The translations under genes and the position numbers were made by a program. A stretch of 64,000 nucleotides of DNA. Origin: Albugo candida. Lineage: Eukaryota > Oomycota > Peronosporomycetes > Albuginales > Albuginaceae. This document shows, in pieces, positions 34,290 through 43,886 of the stretch (the stretch's first letter is position 1; each line of letters begins with the position of its first letter). Location of the stretch: contig CAJNAR010000145.1 of NCBI GenBank assembly GCA_905220665.1, forward strand, positions 124,001-188,000. The letters are read 5' to 3'. The notes under the pieces were generated by a model. That model had not been told where the DNA came from. It saw only the letters and a program-made list of their open reading frames with translations, and made no database searches.

Positions 34290-35049
34290 GGGCATGTGCG
34301 CCTGCATCATGTTGAAACGTACTGGTGAAGTCCGCCATCTCCCATGCCTTCTTGAGATTGTCATTACGACGACGATCGAGTCGCGTTTGCATGGCTCGTT
34401 TCACCTCCGTCGTGGCCCCTTCGCATATGTATTGGAACAAAAAACGATCCGGTCAGCTCTCCGAGCTTGCTACGGCGACCAGGTACTAATGCTGCTCCGT
34501 ACAAGACCGATCGTTCAGCTTACGAGCCCGCATAAATCGTGTGGATTTCTCCACAGTGATTTCTCGATCGTACACGTCCATCATCTTGCTTATTGAGTGT
34601 TCAGTTGTAGACACTTCTGATGCCCAGACTTCTTTCATCTTGTCGAAATGCTTCCTTGCCATTTCATAGAGATTCCGATTAATTATCCTTATCTAGTATT
34701 CTCCAGCCCATTTTACCTTCACTTAAGAGTTGGGCCGCGCCAAGCTCGTCCAGTAACTGTAATCCTCAGTCCCTACACCCAACTCAGGTCCTTTGTATTC
34801 TTCTTTTACATTGGAGCGATCAATATGCAGCTTTATGTCCTTGACGGTCGGCATCTTGATCCCATAGTCTTGTGGCAGGTAGACGTTCTGCCTCGGCTGT
34901 GCGTAAGCTTGCACCGTAGGCTGAACCGTAGGGAGAAACTGCTTTTGATTCTGCTGCATTCCAAACGGCGCTTGCATGTGCGAATCCGCTTCGGTCCGGT
35001 TCCTTTCAGCAGCCACGAAGGGACTGAAAGAACTCCAACCATTTTCCAT
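34290..35049 (-). pseudogene. Copia copy 2 gag
   Basis: The 108-residue frame 35,049-34,723 starts MENGWSSFSPFVAAE and has a Gln-rich middle. It then shows GIKMPTVKDIKLHIDRSN, and a WTSLARPNS end that normally continues as W-x-x-x-F. The frame then shifts. The position right after the PBS and before the knuckle identifies it as gag. An antisense frame of similar length (34,648-35,127, plus) is a shadow. Confidence 0.55.
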
Positions 35050-35285
35050 ACGTGTATCCGGGTCTGCGAGAGTTATCTGGGCCTTCCCGCGCCTTCCCCG
35101 CCAAGCACCGCATCAGATTCCCAATGAGTTTTCTCGCGTCTATCCAGACGATCAGCACCATGCTCTTAGGTCCAGGACCCTCTCGCTTGAGAGATATCCG
35201 CGCCGTCGCTTGTCGTCTCATCGACCGCATGTGGGCCCAGAGGACCGAGCGGAGCTTCCAGAGGCTCTTGGGGGAGGGGGGGGCG

Positions 35286-35298
35286 TGGGCTCATAACC
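35286..35298 (-). promoter_or_regulatory. Copia copy 2 primer-binding site
   Basis: The bases GGTTATGAGCCCA sit immediately inside the 5' LTR end (...CACTAACA). They are complementary to a CTCATAA anticodon loop and flanking stem, as in a half tRNA-Met primer. The same block in copy 1 is at 3,013-3,001. Confidence 0.6.
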
Positions 35299-35436
35299 TG
35301 TTAGTGGCTGGCACTAGTTCAGCGTCAAGTGAATGGGAAACTAAATTTATTTTGAGCTTATGATCTTCGAGTTACCTCGTATGTCCGTTAGCATCGATCA
35401 CTCATGTACACCCATAAGGTGCTCCGCCCGTTCTCA
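35299..35436 (-). repeat. Copia copy 2, 5' LTR
   Basis: Direct-repeat partner of 30,743-30,877, about 138 bp. It starts TGTTAG and ends near CTCA on the plus strand. Very short for an LTR, but the PBS and flanking 7-mer fix both ends. Confidence 0.75.
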
Positions 35437-35444
35437 GAATAGAC

Positions 35445-35672
35445 CACCGTAGTGGTGTCACAACGGGGGAAGACCTCTTATCAACAGCAGTTGGGGCAGA
35501 GAGTTGAAAGGAATGAATCTGGCGAAAGTAATACCATACGTGAACGATGGCGATGCGACCATGCAGCTGATTCGAGATGATACTGTTGTATAGACAATGT
35601 TTTGTACCAATTACATTATGTCAACAGCTGACTCGTTACCAGTCAGTAACAGCCATTATGCAACCCTGATAC
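35445..35672 (+). mobile_element. LINE copy 3, continuation after nested Copia
   Basis: Two stretches align with copy 1 ORF1. The bases acgatggcgatgcgaccatg near 35,545 match gaaggatggtgacacatacatgcag. The stretch tcgttaccagtcagtaacag near 35,632 matches acgttggcgacaagcaatta. Homology fades after about 35,672. Confidence 0.5.
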
Positions 35673-36190
35673 GACGTAGTTGGCGTATTGCGTATCTGAT
35701 CTCACTTTTGACTCACACGCACAGATTCGGCGTGACTTTTTCCTTATGGCACACCAAAATTTCGAGAAACAACGGCTTATGACGAAATTTCTACTCACAC
35801 ATCCCAACGAAATATCATGGAACTATATAAGTCAAAACTCGACGCAAATCGACAATCCAGAACCTCTCTCTGTTCAAGTCTCATATATATATCAGTACAT
35901 CCTCGTCATCTATCTCTGCTATGCTGTTCATGGCTGATATTTTTCTACGCAATATTCACTGTGTTTGGGTGTCACGATTGTAACGCACTTGTCAGCATTC
36001 ATGTGTATGCCATCTCATACGAATGCATAAAATGGATGAAAACATTGAAGAGTAATGGATCCTTTTCCCTTTATTTGCGGACGAAACCCGTTGAAAAGTG
36101 ATCAAGTTATCAATATGTGCTTCCTAATCACTTGTCGCCTGTTCTGTATAGCTGATTGAAATTCTCAAAGTAAACCGCTTTTGATCTACA
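35673..36190. other. Intergenic, nothing recognised
   Basis: AT-rich. Overlapping short plus-strand frames (35,597-36,101) show no recognisable domain. Confidence 0.4.
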
Positions 36191-36197
36191 CTCCTAT

Positions 36198-36486
36198 TCA
36201 GCGCATCGATGCGCACAGTTGATAGAGATTCAAGCACATCCTAATTTTAAGTATCATCATACAAACTACCTGAAATGGCTTAAACGCGATGTCGCTTCGT
36301 TTCAAAGATGTACTTGTAGTTCCGACTAGCGAGGCCGGTAAATTAATGAGAGTGAGCGCGATGGTAGCATATTGCTTGGAGCCCATCAATTCATCGATCG
36401 TACCCAATGCCCTAGCACCCGTATCCAAATGCATTTTGTCTTCCCCACACGTGTTTTTCCAATATAATCAGGCTAATGGCTTTTAA
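36198..36486 (-). other. Ambiguous open frame, possible exon
   Basis: The minus strand reads DKMHLDTGARALGTIDELMG onward as an even, protein-like stretch. It reaches KPFQ at about 36,271, immediately followed by a GTAGTTTG splice-donor-like site. The plus strand over the same bases (36,289-36,486) is also open. I cannot choose the strand or assign a family. Confidence 0.25.
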
Positions 36487-37203
36487 AGATCGTAATTGCT
36501 CCAGCCTGACGCATCTCATGCCCATCGTGAGCGTCCCGATGGCGTCTTGAAATTCTTTCTTTTTTTTCAAAAAAAAAGATAGAGTTCGATTCGAACATGT
36601 TGAAAAAGTGACACATCTTTTGCTTTATCCAAAAGACACGCGAGGATAGTAGAACGATATCGATCAGGCCACTGCGCATGCGATAAGAATGTGCATATAT
36701 TCGTGGGACGTATTATATTTCTATTCTTGCTTCTATTTTGATCACATCAAGTAAATCGGCTCAAAAAAACTTGACGTTATTAAGTACTAACGACGCGTTA
36801 AAAATCGTACAGAATAGTTGCTCATATTTTCCTGTGCATTTATTTGTAGACACTCATTTCTTTTATATCTCTTAGATATGCTCCTGGAAATCCTTAAGAA
36901 GTGAGAGCGTGAGCTTGGTCACAATGATACTGTTTAATCGAAGCTATTTAATCCGCAACTAGGTACAATTCATCACATTTTTGATGATATCTATTGCGAT
37001 GGAGTGGAAGTACTATCCCCAAATTCTCATTCGGGCGCTCGCTATCGTCAATTATTTTTTGGTTGGTGAAGTTGGCACCCTATCCCTTCGATTTTTTAGC
37101 ATTACCACGGAGCTGCGTTCATTTTCTCTCATCATGAGTTTCTTTAGCAGATTTATAATCGTAAGTGTCTTTTGAATCTTCTGAGCATCTGATTGATACT
37201 CGA

Positions 37204-37514
37204 CTATGCCTCACTGTCTTCCATTATACTCTCGTCGTCATCCCAGAAGCGTTCGACTCTTCTTTTTTTCGTCTCTGGTACCTTTTAAGCGACTTTTTGT
37301 CGGATTGCATACCACTCCTTTGAATTTTTGCCTCTGCTCTTCGAAGCATTATCAGCATCAGCTTGTAGAAAGCGTCATGGCTCATGGAAGCCAGCACGAT
37401 ATCGAGATACTGATTGGCTTTTCGATCAGCTTGACTCTCAATCAGTGCCGCGCGTTTTGACTCAAATTCTTCCTCACTTGGACCCTCTTGCCTCAAGAAC
37501 TCTGCGACATGTGA
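37204..37514 (-). CDS. 3' part of a BART-domain (CFAP36/ARL2BP-like) gene
   Basis: Two minus-strand exons, 37,514-37,313 and 37,274-37,204, are joined by a 38-bp intron (GTATGC...ACCAG). The join restores an acidic C-terminus RFWDDDESIMEDSEA and stop. The first reads VAEFLRQEGPSEEEF, then ALIESQADRK and FYKLMLIM. This resembles the end of the BART helix bundle of CFAP36-type proteins (...FLxExGIxxExF...F..FKxMM), which bind ARL2/ARL3 GTPases. Upstream, a further 38-bp intron (37,552-37,515) is possible, but the preceding frame does not join cleanly, so the N-terminus is missing or broken. It could be a pseudogene. Confidence 0.4.
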
Positions 37515-38285
37515 CTGAGTAAGCAGAATTCATTTCATAGAATCGTATTTACAAAGCAAAAGCATTTTTTTGGCGACTGTCCGTTTCCGTCTCGCAATGA
37601 AAGCGCTCAACGATCTCAAAGACTTGGAGTTTCGATGTTTGACCTATGATCCACGCTAGTCATCCTAATAAAACCAATGAGTTGTTTTGCCAAAAACAAG
37701 TGTAGCGATCTCGTGCCCTGATGTGTCACAACGGCGCCAATCTGTAAAAGAGCGACACGATACATCTCTACACAATTGTACTTTTGGTAACCGGTACTTT
37801 GCATCGATGCTGCGTCGCCGTGCGACAGCATTTGACATTGGCTGCAAATTTGCATAGTACTCAACAAATTGCTAAAGCTGGACTAGCGCTGATGTTCATA
37901 GGTGAATCGCTTGAAATTCAGGGTTTTCCAATCGGCGGGTTGTCAAGCACGTTGAATCCTTCAAGCCATCATATTTGGACTCGCCATCGAGAATTCACAC
38001 AAAAGACGCATGTACGATCATTTCTTCCAGCTTCAAAAACTCCGTTCTGAGCAATATGACCAGATGCGTTGTTGCTCCATCCGAAATAGAAGGCGCCTGG
38101 ATTGGTTCTCAATCAAAATCAAATGCAGAAAACGGAGAAGCTCGATTATGATTGATTTTGAGCTTTGCCTCGTGTCTAATTGCCGTAATTTCGATCGCAG
38201 TGAGCTTTGAAAGCCAATCAATCGGTGATACACTGTTATCGAAAGTAGTTCGACGCACTGTGCTTATATTGCCCTTCTACCAACC

Positions 38286-38558
38286 TTAGCCCACCATACT
38301 TCCTCTTTTCAGCACAAGATTTATTTCCAATACCTGAATAGTCGGTTGCCTACTTCCCGATTTTTGTGTACAAATTACTGCGAGTCTGAGCTTACCCTTG
38401 ACGTAGTCTGTGTGGAGATGATTCTGAAAAAGGTCATGAAGTCCGTCTGAAGACATCACTGATGCTTTCTGGTTATAAGCATGCGCATCATGCTCTAGAT
38501 CACCCTGTCCGTAGCACGAATAGGTCACAATCAAAAAACGCCGAAATAACAACTTCAT
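38286..38558 (-). CDS. Candidate small secreted protein (90 aa)
   Basis: ATG at 38,558 on the minus strand, stop near 38,286. The first 19 residues, MKLLFRRFLIVTYSCYGQG, have a basic start and a hydrophobic core like a signal peptide. The mature part is His/Asp-rich, then basic, with two Cys in all. There is no known domain. It could also be the first exon of a longer gene. Support rests only on the leader and the open frame. Confidence 0.3.
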   Translation of the reverse strand: MKLLFRRFLIVTYSCYGQGDLEHDAHAYNQKASVMSSDGLHDLFQNHLHTDYVKGKLRLAVICTQKSGSRQPTIQVLEINLVLKRGSMVG

Positions 38559-39379
38559 CGTTCGAATAAGTCATCATCCCGGCTGTCTTAGACTTCAATT
38601 TCTCGGATCCTTTAATCCCAACTCTGCCTTCTCGCTGCTGAGAGGTTTATTGGCATCTTGTACCCAACTTGGTCCCCGCATTGTTGCTTTTCCAATGGAA
38701 TACTTCCAAACCAAGTAGAGCAATGCCACCCCAATCAAAGTCCGAACCATAGAGTCTGTTCATGAGGTATCAGATTCAGAAATGTGGATGGGATATGATC
38801 TGATTCAACTCCCGATCACTTAGTCCCGATAAAATAAACGTATCTTCTTTTTTGTGTTTCTTTGTCCGTAAACTATTCCAGCTGTTTTTTTATGCTTTTT
38901 GTACCGTTGTGTTGGCAAATATCAATCAGAGAGACTGCTTACGATCCAGTTCTTCTTAATTCATTCGGTGTAATCGATGAATGCCATCAGCACCGAGCAT
39001 GAAACCATTATCTAATAAGGAATCCAGCCTTGTTTGAACCCAAAGCGAATTCTTTTTTTCTCCATTTACATTGCCTTCGTTATCTCTCCTCTGCGACATG
39101 TTTTGTATGTTAACCAATGCTCTCCTCTCAGTTGCGATTGTATGTAGGAAAGTTTGATTATCCCCAATTACTATTGCTGCTTATCGAAATGAAAAAAATT
39201 TCTTCCATTGATTCTGTTCATCTTCTTGCAGAAATCACGATTTGGTGCTTACGGTATTATCCGTGACATAATGTTCGAGTATGCTTGTGAATAAGCAACT
39301 TTTGCTCGCTGAGACAATTTCTACTTTTATGTCGACGGAAGATTCGACGTAATCATCTTAATCGTGTTTCTAGAGGTCT

Positions 39380-39565
39380 ATGTACACAGGGTCTGCGTCA
39401 GCCTTTGCCTTTGTCGCGTTGTTGTCGTCCAATCTTGTTTTCCTGTCAACTTTTGAATCGACGAGCCGACCACTACGTAAGACGAAAAAATATGGCGACA
39501 TAAGCTGGATTGATGTGGCGTTCGGCAAGTATAGGAAGAGGTGGGGTCCGCCCCAACTCAGTTAA
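39380..39565 (+). CDS. Short secreted-like ORF with an RXLR tetrapeptide
   Basis: ATG at 39,380, 61 residues. Residues 1-25 are hydrophobic and Ser/Ala-rich with a possible cleavage after STFES. RPLR follows at residues 30-33, the spacing seen in oomycete RXLR effectors. The last ~5 residues run into SINE-B sequence (39,546 onward), so the ORF may be a truncated remnant. A four-residue motif in a short ORF is weak evidence. No WY-type domain is present. Confidence 0.25.
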   Translation: MYTGSASAFAFVALLSSNLVFLSTFESTSRPLRKTKKYGDISWIDVAFGKYRKRWGPPQLS

Positions 39566-39872
39566 GGGTGTTCGCCGTAGTACTTTTATTTGGACACCTT
39601 TCTGTTACTACAGTTTGGTGGTTATCTACTCTATTCTAATCACTAGTATGTAACGCTCTGAAGAGCCCGGTCCAACTCCTGTACAGTTATTTTCTGGCGT
39701 AGTTGCCAGCGGTCTTGACACGTCCATTTTTTCATTGAGTAGGTTGATATTTACGTGGAGGAATCTTTGCCTCCGCCGAGGCGCCGCATCGCAGCCCTTT
39801 TGCCACCGCCGGGACTCGAAGCGGGGTACACACGGTCGGAACACATGTGTACTATTCGCTAAGCCCCCCCGA
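39546..39872 (-). repeat. tRNA-derived SINE family B, copy 2
   Basis: The minus strand starts near GGGGGCTTAGCGAATAG (A-box-like), has a B-box GCTTCGAGTCCC at 39,822-39,811, and then a body (cctcggcggaggcaaag, cctccacgtaaatatcaac, atggacgtgtcaag, gtacaggagttgga) collinear with 8,079-8,335. The 3' end, read on the plus strand, is itself A-box-like (ccgccccaactcag), a feature also hinted at in copy 1. Confidence 0.7.
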
Positions 39873-39883
39873 CGGGGTCTTTT

Positions 39884-39949
39884 TGGTGTCAGCGGTGGGT
39901 TCTGAACCCACGAGTGCGAACACAGTAGAACTTGAGTCTACTGTGTTCT
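39884..39949 (-). pseudogene. tRNA-Leu(CAA) 3' fragment ending in CCA
   Basis: On the minus strand, the anticodon arm AGTAGA-CTCAAGT-TCTACT (39,942-39,924) has anticodon CAA. A long class II variable arm follows, then the T arm GTGGG-TTCAGAA-CCCAC (39,911-39,895) and the acceptor strand CGCTGAC, A73, then CCA (39,886-39,884) and an A run. The 5' half (acceptor and D arm) is missing. Eukaryotic tRNA genes do not encode CCA, so this was copied from a mature tRNA. It is fused directly to the U6 copy upstream. Confidence 0.75.
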
Positions 39950-40052
39950 AAAAGTGAGATACTTCTCGATTTATGCGTGTCATCCTTGCGCAGGGGCCAT
40001 TCTAATCTTCTCTGTATCGTTTCAATTTTTCGGATGACCACAGAGTGGTTCC
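39950..40052 (-). ncRNA. U6 snRNA, probable retropseudogene
   Basis: U6 is the catalytic spliceosomal RNA. The minus strand reads GGAACCACTCTGTGGTCATCC (5' stem-loop) and ATTGAAACGATACAGAGAAG with the ACAGAGA box. It continues with ATTAGAATGGCCCCTGCGCA, AGGATGACACGCATAAATCG and a TTTT end at 39,953-39,950. The length is right at about 100 nt. The catalytic AGC triad, invariant in active U6 (ATTAGCATGG), is AGA here. Upstream lies a SINE fragment instead of a TATA/USE promoter. Both points favour an inactive retrocopy. Confidence 0.85.
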
Positions 40053-40089
40053 TTCCGCCCCAGCTCAGTCGGTTGAGCACTTGAGCGCG
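40053..40089 (+). repeat. SINE-A tRNA head, 5' half (A-box side)
   Basis: The sequence ccgccccagctcagtcggtt followed by gagcacttgagcgcg contains a polymerase III A-box (40,062-40,079). It is head to head with the U6 copy on its left and cut by the LINE copy 2 start on its right. Confidence 0.6.
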
Positions 40090-40180
40090 ACTTCTCAATT
40101 TGCCGGCTACTAAGTAACCAGCCAATTTAGTAAAACAGCTCGAAAAAACAAACTTTTTCAACTCCTTCCTCTCGAAAACA

Positions 40181-42674
40181 ATGGTTCAAGTCGACATATC
40201 GACACAACCAAGGGTGCTAGCGTCCACTTGTAGTGACGTGGCAACCCTCATGAGTCACCCTGTTTTGGGTGATTGTATGATTGTTGATCAGTCATCACCC
40301 CTGTGTGATGACGTAAAAAGTACCCCCCAACCCTAGTGTGACGGTACTGGTCAATACCGGTACTAAAGGTGTCGGATGTGGTACCGGTGGTACATGCGGT
40401 ACTGTCGTTGCCTCGTCACAGGATGACCCAAAGGCAACTGCAAGTATGGACGACACTGAAAGTCCCACTTTGGCTGACCTGATCAAGTGACTGGAGTCCT
40501 TGCGTAAGGAAGATCCAGGCTAGAGCCCGGGCGAAATTTCGTGTGGAGCTCGCAAAGCCGAAAGCCTCGGATATCGAGGCTATCCTGCAGCTATATGCTG
40601 ATGGGGAGCACCCGGATTGTTCAGTTTTGTCTGCGAAATTGGAAGCAGCAAGACCTTTCCAAATCCGGAAAGCAACCTTTCCCGATGGTCTTGGAGTCGG
40701 GCCAGTCCTTGACCCGTACTCCGAATGGGAAAATTTTATCCTCTCTGATGCGAGACCACGGCAATTCGGTCTTTGAAAGTTTACTGGAGAGCCAGTCAAT
40801 CGCTCAAGTGTCCAAAATGCCTGGGGGAAACATCAGAGTGATGGTCACCACAGCGGATGCCTGCCAACAGTTGGAGTGTCAGCCGGTGACTATCCTTGGG
40901 GAGAAGTACTTTTTTCGGGAGTTTGATACTCTTGAAACAAAGTACTACCTCGATGTTTTCGGCGTAGGCGTGGAGGAAAAACGGAACAACATTCTCCGTG
41001 CTCTTCACCAACTAGGATGTCAGGTGGTGTATGACACCTTCCGCGAGACGATTCCCACGAAGGAAGTGGTAATGTCGACTTGGAGAGTTTACTTCGGTAG
41101 TCTGACGTGCCCCCAACAACTGGTTTGAGTTGGTAAAGTGATTGAACAAATCGCTTACGACAAACAGCTTTACCCAGTACGGGGTAAGAATGCTCCTATT
41201 CCAACGGAACGACCACGTTTTGGTCAACGTGGTCCTTATTGCTTGGATTTGGTGCTACATCAACCCCGGGGGCACGGCAACACCAAAGCAAGCAAAACAA
41301 TCAAAAACAACGCAAAAATCAATCTGCAACTCAGATTCACAACACACAAAAACAAAAAAATAACCAGAAACATACAACCGAGCCAGCGGCACTCGTGGGG
41401 GCACCACAAAAGGTGGTGAATCCAGTTCCCAGTAACGAATTGGTGGCGAGAAAACCTGCCCGGAAGCTCTTCGATAAAATCTCGTTGGAGCTCAACACTC
41501 CCCCCACTATCACACCACCAGGAGCACAAGCTTTATTGCAACACACACCTCCCATCCTCCAACTGACCAGTCAGTCATACTCACAACCACGGGTAGAGCG
41601 CGATGGGGATGTATCCATGAAGTTGTCTTAGACGAGGGGAAAACGTAACCGGGTGGAGCCGTTCGAACAAATGGTCTCCAAAGCACCACCTCTTGCGCTT
41701 CCAAAACTAGCGACGAGTAACTATTTTTCCGTGCTCGCAACTATGGAGGTGGAGATCGAAGAAATAACAGCGGTTGCCAATCCAGAGAATGGCAATCGCG
41801 TCCAAATCATCCCCGTGAAAGCACGGATGCCAAAAGAGGTGGCCACCTCGAAAGAGGCGGCACACTTTTATCAAAAATGTCACACAACAATCGAGAAATC
41901 GGAGCGACCAACCCGAGTTGGTGAAATAGGGGAGCTAATGGAAATCGATTAAAAAAATGCCCTTCACTCACTCCGACCGGACAAGCTGGTTCAAGCGGAT
42001 GCTTGCATCCTTCATATGCGGAAGCTAATCCAGTTCTGCACAAACCCGGACAAAATCATCCGAGCGGCACTTGATCATCCGATCACGATGAATGGTGTGC
42101 TCCTTGCGTGTATGGAGTCGAATGATAAAGCTTTGGATGAAGTGGCGCATCTACTTATGATAAATCGCGTGTTTCAACTCACAATCTCGGCGAAGATGTT
42201 ACGTTTGCGACGCGATGGAGTCGCCACGTTGGTGGAAAAGTTTCCTCCAAGCGATCGGTATTGTTCGAGAAAGTAATTTCGTGGTGGACGTCAGTGCCGG
42301 ACATCGTTATCGGTTTGACTCGAGCAACGAAAGCTCTTGCGTTGTTGGAACTTTTATTCATGTGTACTGCTCCGACATTCTACACCAACGACCACTGGAT
42401 CCAACATCTCACCGATGGACCAGTGATCTGGATTCCGGGTCATCATTGTCGTTTACTTCCAACCAATGTGATCATATCCTTCTTCCGCTCCGATGTTGGC
42501 ATAAAGTGTTGGTCTCAATGGTTTGGAGGTAGATGGCGTGGACTTCTCCATGGTGACATCGCTGAGCTTTCCGTCAATCTCAGCTTTTTTCCAGAGGAAC
42601 ACACAACAGTTCACCTCTCACAACAAGATGGTGAAATGAGGTTGATTACTGGTCCACTTCAGCGTGAATGCTAA
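40181..42674 (+). pseudogene. LINE copy 2 ORF1 (broken)
   Basis: Same protein as 22,890-25,393. Breaks are visible near 40,325 (extra C run), 40,490 (TGA for CAG), 40,510, 40,678 (extra T), 41,126 (TGA), 41,631 (TAG), 41,950 (TAA) and about 42,175. The frame between 41,239 and 41,631 joins the Gln-rich linker to KISLELNTPPTITPP without interruption, which shows how copy 1 should read. The C-terminus ends TAA at 42,672-42,674. Confidence 0.8.
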
Positions 42675-43656
42675 GGGCTTCTCGATTATTTCGACGTGGA
42701 ACAATGTCTCAGCACTTTTTACGGTGAATGTTAATTGAATTCATAAAAATGGTCATCTTTTTATCGACCACATCTTATCACAACACTCCCTTTGTTGTGT
42801 CCAAGAAACCAAGTTTCACAATCACAACCAACTGAAATCATTTCAATTTTTATTATCCTCAAAAATGCAGCACAAAATGTTTGTCAATGATCACAACAGT
42901 GCTTTTCTCCATCCGACTCAAAACCGCAGTGGCGGCGTCATGACAATCCTTCGCTCGGACTTTCCCGGTTATACAACAGCTGAAGAACTCACCGATCGAA
43001 TCATTCGAAATCGTTATTTGGTTCCGTGTCTTCTCTTTCACGATGCACCGCTGTATATTCACAATGTATATGCACCGGTCAAGGCCGAGGAACGAGTGGG
43101 TTTTTATGAGTTATTGCTTTCCAACACTTTCGAATCGACCGCAACACATATCGTATTTGGTGATTTCAACACACCACTCGATCCAGCTATCGATGCTTCG
43201 AGTGGAACAATTCGACACGAACCAAGTCGATTAGCGTGTTTGGAATGGCTTTCACATTACGGTGTGGTAGACGCTTGGCGAATCCAACATCCGACTGAAA
43301 AAGTATTTACAGGACCATTACCGCGCAAGAATCGACTTGATTATATCTGCATGTCGGAAGAGCTATTCAATATGGTATACAAAACCTCTGAGTATTTTCG
43401 TCCACGACATGCGGGAGATCATCTGGCACAAAAAGTAACTTTTGCAAATCCAACTCAATCACCCGGTCGAGGATATTGGAAATGCTCATTACGACTATTT
43501 GAATATCCTAAAGCTGTCGAAGCAATCAAATTGGAAGCGAATTTGGTGCTCAACCAGTTACGGACAACTTCGAATCCCGGTAAAATGTGGGAAAGTTGGA
43601 AGACGAAAATCAAGAAACAGCTTGAAGGAATCGAAAAAAAAGGTTGCAAAAGATAG
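42675..43656 (+). pseudogene. LINE copy 2 ORF2, APE-type endonuclease (N-terminal stop)
   Basis: The open part (42,865-43,656) holds NVYAP, GDFNTPLD, DYICMS and GDHLAQKVTF. The preceding TVNVN/QETKF part is present in the DNA but separated by a TAA in the Asn motif (GTTAATTGA... replaces GTTAATGGA) near 42,732. From about 43,100 to 43,455 it is virtually base-identical to copy 1. It ends at 43,656 in a frameshift just before RT. Confidence 0.75.
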
Positions 43657-43886
43657 CCGACATGATGTTGAGTCTAGCCAGCGTGTTTGGAATTCGCAGC
43701 AGCTCGATATCGCATCCAAGACACCAATGAGTCACGGTATTTTTACGAATCGAGTCTCGAACAATTTCGAATCTCAGTCGAAACCAATGCGAAATACAAC
43801 CAAGATGAAAGCTTCGACCATCACGTGAAGCATATGGAGAACTCTTCCAAGCATTTTTTCGCCCTCCGGATAGTTCTTGTCGTCGC

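Larger units (their letters stand above)
30743..35439 (-). mobile_element. Ty1/Copia-like retrotransposon copy 2, with both LTRs, nested in LINE copy 3
   Basis: The element is about 4.7 kb on the minus strand. From right to left it has an LTR, PBS, gag, zinc knuckle, GAG-pre-integrase, integrase, RT, RNase H and a second LTR. The outer flanks share the 7-mer aatagac (30,736-30,742 and 35,438-35,444), consistent with a target-site duplication of 5-7 bp. LINE copy 3 homology continues on both sides. Stops in pol show it is now inactive, and the LTRs differ at roughly one base in five, so the insertion is old. Confidence 0.85.

Noticed and set aside
34648..35127. A 159-residue plus-strand frame as a gene
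   Set aside because: Antisense to Copia copy 2 gag.
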